DNA of 64,000 bases. Source: Silene conica. Lineage: Eukaryota; Streptophyta; Magnoliopsida; Caryophyllales; Caryophyllaceae. Each line of letters starts with the position of its first letter. The stretch's first letter is position 1. Made by a program: the position numbers and the translations under genes. The stretch covers positions 12,486,649 through 12,550,648 of the forward strand of contig CM055312.2 in assembly GCA_029255685.2 (NCBI GenBank). Reading direction: 5' to 3'. Positions 58,178 to 64,000 of the stretch are shown piece after piece. The notes beneath the pieces were generated by a model. That model was not told the origin of the DNA. It saw only the letters and a program-made list of their open reading frames with translations, and made no database searches.

Positions 58178-58538
58178 GATCATCCCCAAGCAAGGTCAAT
58201 AGCAAGTAGGTCGTGACCTTGCTTGGTCATAGTCAATGACGTAACTAGTGTGATAACCTTGTGACATCTTATGGTTAATTTGTGATCAAAATCAACAAAT
58301 GGTCAATTTGTGACTTTGGTTGTGTCAATTGGCCTAGTAATTGACCTAATAGGTGTCAATTTCTTATTAATTGTACAATTAAAAACTTACATAATTTCCA
58401 ATACTTTAATTTACCATGATTGTGTTGATGACCTAGGTCTTTACCTGTTGTTTAGCAAAATAATTAAGGTGTGATTAACAGTAAAATCGGGTCAAGATTT
58501 AGTTAGCATGATTACTGCAATACTGTTTGGGGATGGTT
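58178..58538. mobile_element. Tourist-like MITE, 361 bp
   Basis: Left end GATCATCCCCAAGCAAGG and reverse-complemented right end AACCATCCCCAAACAGTA. TGA flanks both sides (58175-58177 and 58539-58541). Ends and several internal phrases match the MITE at 62676-63101. Confidence 0.75.
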
Positions 58539-58541
58539 TGA

Positions 58542-59719
58542 GAAGTTACAAGCTTGTGACAAAACAGTACTATTACAAATGAAAGTGTGATATTTATCGT
58601 TTTTTTAAAACAAAGGGAAATTTTGTACTCCACAAAATATAAGTCCCTAAATATAGCAGTACACTTGTACTATATTTAGGGTTTGAGTAAATTTAGATAA
58701 GAATACTGGAAATTAAAAGTGATGGTGAATGGTGATAGAGAAAAGCACGTAAATAATACATATAATTTGTAAGTAGTGAAGAAGTAGTGCATAAACAATG
58801 TGAATTGGAGAATGGAGAGTAGGAAAGTCACATGAGCAAGCATAGATTAGTTGCTTTACATTTTCATGTGGATAATGTGAATGTCTGATCGTGATCTATC
58901 ATTTTTCTTAGCTAAATTACACTCGTATACGGCCATACGGGGTTAGCTACTTTTAAACTCTTTTTGACCAAATGTACTCACTATATAATTAAAGCCTTTT
59001 TGTTTGATGCTTCGTTTATGTTACAAAATTATACCTCGAAATTAGAGAATTTATAAAATAAAAAAATCATTAGGGGCAATTAAGTTTTACTTTTTAAAAG
59101 TCTTGATTTTTGCAACTGAACTTAAATCAGAGTTAATTTGTAAAGAGATGAGCTCATCTAAATTAAAATTAGCTGAAATTAAATCAGAATAATTAGGGTA
59201 TAAATGACTGAGAAATTTTTCAAAGTTAGAAACTTACAATCAAAATGTAAGACTATATATCGAAAAAGTCTAGCTACAAATGTATTTAAACGATTAATTA
59301 TAGGTTACTGTTTACTCTTGTTTAAAAGTCGCCCTAATACCTAATTAATTGATTAGTTATTTGGGGTAAAATAAAGCATTAGGGCAAATTTGATTACGAG
59401 ATTTTATACTTAAATTACAAGTATCACCACTCGCAATTTTAGTGGCTAAGGTACCAGGTTTTAAAAGAAAAAGGAACTTAGATTCAGAGAAACTAATTGA
59501 TAAAGAAAGTGACCTACAACTTAAGGGTAGGCTAAGTTCAAAGAGCCAAATGATAATCCCTAAACCTTCCACTGTCCCTCAAAATTTGAGACAGTAACCT
59601 CAAACTTATAGATCTCCCTTAATCAAACCTTTTTTTTTAAAAGGACCCTTAATCAAATATAAACATGATTAACTTATCAAACTACCGCTCTCCTCCATTT
59701 TTTTCCAAATACTGTAATA
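58542..59719. other. AT-rich stretch without recognised feature
   Basis: No gene or bounded repeat seen. The 71-codon minus-strand frame at 59357-59572 has no domain. Confidence 0.5.
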
Positions 59720-59724
59720 CATTT

Positions 59725-60154
59725 TGTTGGGAAGTAACCCCAACATTAATCTATGACATAAGTTAGAGTCAAAGTTTTGAATATAGCATTAGAGTCTTTA
59801 GTGGTTACTATTGTGTAGATAGGTTACTAACATTATTCTTAAGTAACATATGTTACTAAGTGTAAATGTTAGGAGTTAGATTAGTAGACATTAAGACTCT
59901 TAATGTGACTATGTTGGAGTTAAGACTTATGGCCTTATATATAAGGGTCACTAGTCTTGTTGGAAAGCAAGAGTGTAGTGCTTAATATTCCGAGTTAAGC
60001 ATAGTTGGAAATCTTGGCTAGTAGCTAAGTGTCTGAGGATTGATTGTATTATTGTTATTGTTTGAATAATAATACAAGTTGGGTTGTGGTTAATTCCATA
60101 ACAAAATATTGTGTCTTTGCATCCTTATATTATTTGTACCCAAAAACCCCAACA
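59725..60154 (+). repeat. 5' LTR of the compact element
   Basis: TGTTGGGAAGTAACCCC...ACCCCAACA. Both ends repeat the CCCCAACA phrase. Confidence 0.95.
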
Positions 60155-60157
60155 AAT

Positions 60158-60169
60158 TGGTATCAGAGC
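60158..60169 (+). other. primer-binding site (tRNA-iMet type)
   Basis: TGGTATCAGAGC three bases after the 5' LTR. Confidence 0.93.
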
Positions 60170-60180
60170 TACGGCTCGAT

Positions 60181-61444
60181 GGAGAAAAGTTTTGGTACAA
60201 AGTTTGAGATGGAGTTGTTCAATGGTAAGAACAATTTCTCGTTGTGGCAAAGCATGATAAAAGATGTTCTCATACAACACGGGTTGTATGCGACCCTTGA
60301 AGACAAGAAGCCTGAAGATGTTCAAGTTCTCAAATGGGAGGACATGAAATTGCGCGCGGTTAGTACTATCCGGTTAGCCCTTGCACCAACAATCAAGTAT
60401 AGTGTGTTAGAGGAGACAAATCCAAAGGAGTTGTGGACCAAGTTATGTAGCATTTATAACGCGAAGTCCTTGGCTAATAAACTATTCTTGAAGAAAGATC
60501 TTTTCGAGCTCGAGATGGTAGATGATGGAGATTTGAGGGATCATTTAAACAAGTTCAATGGCTTGATCACCCAATTGGTGAGTTTGGATGAGACATTCAA
60601 AGAATAAGACAAGGCAATAATGTTGTTGGCGTCTCTTCCCAAAAAGTATAACACGGTTATCACTAGTTTACTTGTGGGGAAGACAACATTGGCCTTAGAT
60701 GAGACCGTTGTGGTTTTGCTTGAGTCCGAAAAGTTGATGAAGCAAGGAGGTGGTGGCTCTTCAAGTGATGGAGGAGCTTTTGTGGGTGAATATCGTGGCA
60801 AGAAAAAAGGCGGTTGGAAAAAGCACAATCCTAATATTAATTGCTTCTATTGCGGTGAGTTAGGTCATATACAAACTATGTGTCCTAAGGCAAAAGAAGA
60901 TTTGAAGGAGTTGAAAAAGACTCGTGGAGGTGGGGTTGCAGCTACGGCAGAAGTTGATGATGGTGAACTCTTAATGGTTCATGGGGAAAAGGAACCGAAG
61001 GAGACTTGGGTGTTAGATTCGGGAACTTCCTATCACATATGTGGAAGAAGAGAGTGGTTTTCTTCTTATGAAGAATTTGAAGGAAAGATGGTTATTTTGC
61101 CAAATGGTAATAAGGCAAAGATTGAAGGGATTGGTGAGGTTAAGGTAAAACCTAACGATGGTCAAGTTAGAAGGTTTGGTGATGTTAGATACATACCAAA
61201 CATTAGTAGAAATTTAATCTCATTAGGTAGATTAGATTCTAAGGGTTGTACCATTCATGTTAAGAATGGTGTTTTGGAGGTCACTAAAAATGGTAATGTG
61301 ATTCTCAAAGGTAAAAGAGGTAAAACTAACTTATTCACATTTGATGGAAGATGTTATGAAGATGGGTTAGTTCAAGGGGAGGTACTCTCAAGTGAAGGGG
61401 ATGTTCTTCCAAGTGAAGGTAGGGTCGCTCCGCTCGATGATTGA
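60181..61444 (+). pseudogene. gag-protease region of the compact element
   Basis: I place the start at the ATG at 60181 (MEKSFGTKFEMELFNGKNNF), just after the primer site; an earlier in-frame ATG at 60044 lies inside the LTR. The copia gag core (FSLWQSMIKDVLIQHGL, AVSTIRLALAPTIKYSV, KELWTKLCSIY) leads to a glycine/lysine-rich stretch and zinc knuckle CFYCGELGHIQTMC. Next comes the aspartic protease signature WVLDSGTSYHIC. The region after it (RYIPNISRNLISLGRLD, GCTIHVKNGVLEV) is the usual protease-to-pre-integrase linker. Coding stops shortly before the polypurine tract. Broken in about one place. Confidence 0.9.
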
Positions 61445-61468
61445 CAAGTCCAAAGTAATGTTGGGCTT

Positions 61469-61478
61469 AAGGGGAGGT
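61469..61478 (+). other. polypurine tract
   Basis: AAGGGGAGGT immediately before the 3' LTR. Confidence 0.9.
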
Positions 61479-61479
61479 T

Positions 61480-61911
61480 TGTTGGGAAGTAACCCCAACA
61501 TTAATCTATGACATAAGTTAGAGTCAAAGTTTTGAATATAGCATTAGAGTCTTTAGTGGTTACTATTGTGTAGATATGTTACTAACATTATTCTTAAATA
61601 ACATATGTTACTAAGTGTAAATGTTAGGAGTTAGATTAGTAGACATTAAGACTCTTAATGTGACTATGTTGGAGTTAGGACTTATGGCCTTATATATAAG
61701 GGTCACTAGTCTTGTTGGAAAGGAAGAGTGTAATGCTTAATATCCCGAGTTAAGCATAGTTGGAAATCTTGGCTATAGTAGCTAAGTGTTTGAGGATTGA
61801 TTGTATTATTGTTATTGTTTGAATAATAATACAAGTTGGGTTGTGGTTAATTCCATAACAAAATATCGTGTCTTTGCATCCTTATATTATTTGTACCCAA
61901 AAACCCCAACA
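61480..61911 (+). repeat. 3' LTR of the compact element
   Basis: Near-identical partner of 59725-60154. Confidence 0.95.
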
Positions 61912-62144
61912 CATTTCTATTTTTCCCACTATTTACACGTGAACCTTCAAATTTAATTTTCTCTCAATACGTAAGAAAAAATATATTTATGCGGAGGTTT
62001 GAATTCGTCTTTACAAGTACATTGAAAATATATAACTTTTATAATTTTACAAAAACGTACGTTGACAACCGTGAAAAAATAAATGTATTATTTGGAAAAA
62101 AAAATGGAAGGGTATAACTGTATAAGTTTTCGTGGGAAATCTTA

Positions 62145-63716
62145 TCTATATTAATACAAAAACATTTAACTCATCCTCATTAACCCACATCATCATATCC
62201 AACCTTTTTTTTAAAAAAGAAAAATAGTAAATGTGGGACCCACTGTAATGTTTTTCGAATTATATATGAGAAACCTCTATATTTTTTTTATGTACGTAAA
62301 TGTTTACGTTTATGTTTTTACGTAAACATTAACGAATAATGAGAAAGTGAATAAATAGAGAGCAACATCTTTTTCCTAAAATTGAATTTTCATGATAATT
62401 TTTTTTTAAAACACATCAAGTTGTATATTAGTTACTCCAATAATCAATTACCATAACTTAGTTACTCCAATAATCAATAAGTAGTTGATAATTAATATAT
62501 CCAATATATTTAATCAATAAAAATTCAAAAATTAATAACAATGGAAAAATTATAAACTAAATTATGGGCGCATTAAATCAGTAAAGCAAATACAAAAATC
62601 CTAGATTTTTTTCCCAGTATACAAATGAAGGTGTAAATTAAAGAGCAACTTTCCAAAGTTAAGACGCGTATGTAAGACCATCCCCAAGCAAGGTCGCCAA
62701 CCGGGTCGCGACCTTGTTGGGTCGCCTTAATTACCTAATTAACACGACCTTAGACGATAATTAACTCGACCTTGAATAAGTCGGGGTCAATTGGTGACCC
62801 TGAACAAGAAGAGGTCACCATTTGGTGACCTTCCACATGGCAACACATGATTGGTTTACAATATAACATGTTTTTAATATTTTGTAAATAATAATAATTA
62901 AAAGAGTAAGAGAGATGTTTTGTGGGGTAGAGAGTGTAGAAAATGATTGGAAAGGTTAGAAAGTGGAAAATTTATTGGGTTGGTGACCTAGGTCGTGACC
63001 TTCTGCTTGGGAGGATATAATTGGGTCAAGATAAATAAAATAAAATTAAGGGTTAATATATTGGTGACCCGATTAAGGCGACCTTCTGCTTGGGGATGGT
63101 CTAAGAACTTTACAAATTCTCATTTAAAAGGAGCAAATTCGATGGATCAAATATTATTTATAGGACAAAAGTGAAATGTATTGGATTAATGAAATATTTG
63201 TCTCATCTATGCAAGTGGCCTGGGTGGTAGTAGTTAACCCATTTTATCCAAGATAGATATAATCATCTTAAGCAAGACCTATTATAACCCAATTGAGGTT
63301 AATTTATGGTTACTGACAACTCAATTTAGTTGACATGTTAGTAAAAAAAATAAGTTAGTGTTAAAATATGAATAAAACATATAAAAATGAGAAAATTTTA
63401 TTGAGTTAATTATTTTAATGCTTTTAATTACAAAAATAAGTTATTATAACATATATAAGTAATGCAGACAACGAATATATTTAGTATTGAAGTAAATTTT
63501 TATTTAATTATTTTCCTCAAATATTGTTCACTCAAAATTGATACTTAACGGTTAATGCATTATGTATATTAAGTGCATCATTTACAATCTCTTTATTACA
63601 AGTGTAATTTATATTTGAAATTAAAATTCTTAGATATTATTTACAAACTTAATCATCATTTTATTAAAACATTGTTTAAAATGCATGCCCGTGCAATTTG
63701 CACGGGTTAAAACTAG
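62145..63716 (+). mobile_element. non-autonomous Helitron, ~1.57 kb
   Basis: 5' end TCTATATTAATAC preceded by A. 3' end hairpin CCCGTGCAA-t-TTGCACGGG (63688-63706), then CTAG at 63713-63716 followed by T. No long frame inside. A Tourist-like MITE is nested at 62676-63101. The 3' end is strong; the 5' end is the best candidate upstream. Confidence 0.72.
62676..63101. mobile_element. Tourist-like MITE, 426 bp, nested in a Helitron
   Basis: Left end GACCATCCCCAAGCAAGGTC and reverse-complemented right end GACCATCCCCAAGCAGAAGG. TAA duplications on both sides (62673-62675 and 63102-63104). Interior rich in GGTCGC/GTGACC motifs. Confidence 0.9.
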
Positions 63717-63885
63717 TTGGTTAAAAACACAAATCTTTATTTTAGATAAGCTTTTTTCATTTAAAATAAGACCGATAAATGTTAGCATTTCATGACAAAA
63801 CGTAATTATTTTCTGATAACATTTTACCATTATTTTTAAATGAAAAAGTGACAACTTAATTATAACACTTTGTTATTAAATAATA

Positions 63886-64000
63886 CTCCCTCCGTTCGAT
63901 TCCACTTGACATGTTTGCTTTTTCACGTTTGCCAACGCACGTTTTACATCTAAAATATCTTTAGCTACGTAGTTGCAAAAATTATAAAAGTTATATATTT
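63886..64000. mobile_element. Stowaway MITE, left part at window edge
   Basis: CTCCCTCCGTTCGATTCCAC preceded by TA is a standard Stowaway end. The right end lies outside the window. Confidence 0.6.

Larger units (their letters stand above)
59725..61911 (+). mobile_element. compact LTR retrotransposon with gag and protease only
   Basis: Complete boundaries: LTRs 59725-60154 (430 bp) and 61480-61911 (432 bp), TSD CATTT on both sides (59720-59724 and 61912-61916), primer site and polypurine tract in place. The 1325-bp interior encodes gag, a zinc knuckle and a protease-like segment. There is no integrase, RT or RNase H, so it must have moved with help from a related copia element. This recalls plant TR-GAG-type elements. 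The LTRs differ by about eight substitutions and one small indel (~2%), suggesting an age near one million years. The coding region is broken in about one place. Confidence 0.93.

Overview
The window looks like transposon-rich intergenic DNA from a flowering plant. It is AT-rich and holds Ty1/copia elements primed by initiator tRNA-Met (TGGTATCAGAGC sites), plant-type Helitrons, an L1-type LINE with a zf-RVT tail, and Stowaway and PIF/Harbinger MITEs. The element types and style suggest a eudicot, perhaps Caryophyllales, but that is only an impression. I find no host gene, rRNA, tRNA or CRISPR that I can support. Every coding stretch I recognise belongs to, or was carried by, a mobile element.

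Layout. 1-5674: a minus-strand copia element cut by the window edge. 5675-8735: a ~20-bp minisatellite hit by two insertions, one of them a 2.8-kb solo LTR (5733-8556) with an internal array of GC-rich hairpins. 8736-9996: a copia pol fossil whose 3' part is interrupted by a 901-bp TIR element (9997-10897), followed by a putative Helitron (10933-12530). 12848-17885: a second copia relative in which one LTR has internal sequence on both sides. 18770-24755 and 35985-37096: remains of a large autonomous-type Helitron, with a broken RPA-like single-strand-binding gene and a broken Rep/helicase gene. The Rep/helicase gene is split by a young 11.2-kb SIRE-like copia element (24756-35979, TSD GAAAG) that carries an uninterrupted 653-codon extra ORF after pol. 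37097-42766: AT-rich sequence with a Harbinger MITE and a precisely bounded 1.2-kb Helitron (39701-40907). 42767-48022: an L1-type LINE, two SINE-like insertions and tandem repeats. 48930-56064: a short LINE tail, MITEs, a 1.4-kb Harbinger transposon with transposase remains, and a Stowaway. 58178-63716: a Tourist-like MITE, a complete-looking 2.2-kb LTR element carrying only gag and protease, and a Helitron with another Tourist-like MITE inside it.

The elements form a layered record. A Helitron carrying RPA and Rep/helicase genes landed first and decayed, and the SIRE-like element jumped in recently. A Harbinger transposon and two 223-bp MITEs share ends and TAA target duplications, and a second pair of MITEs forms another Tourist-like family. 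LTR comparison by eye gives about 0.7% divergence for the 11.2-kb element and about 2% for the 2.2-kb element, so both are recent. The most distinctive features are the extra ORF and the repeated CAACAGT/ACTGTTG inverted motifs of the 11.2-kb element, the hairpin array in the solo LTR, and the gag-protease-only LTR element.
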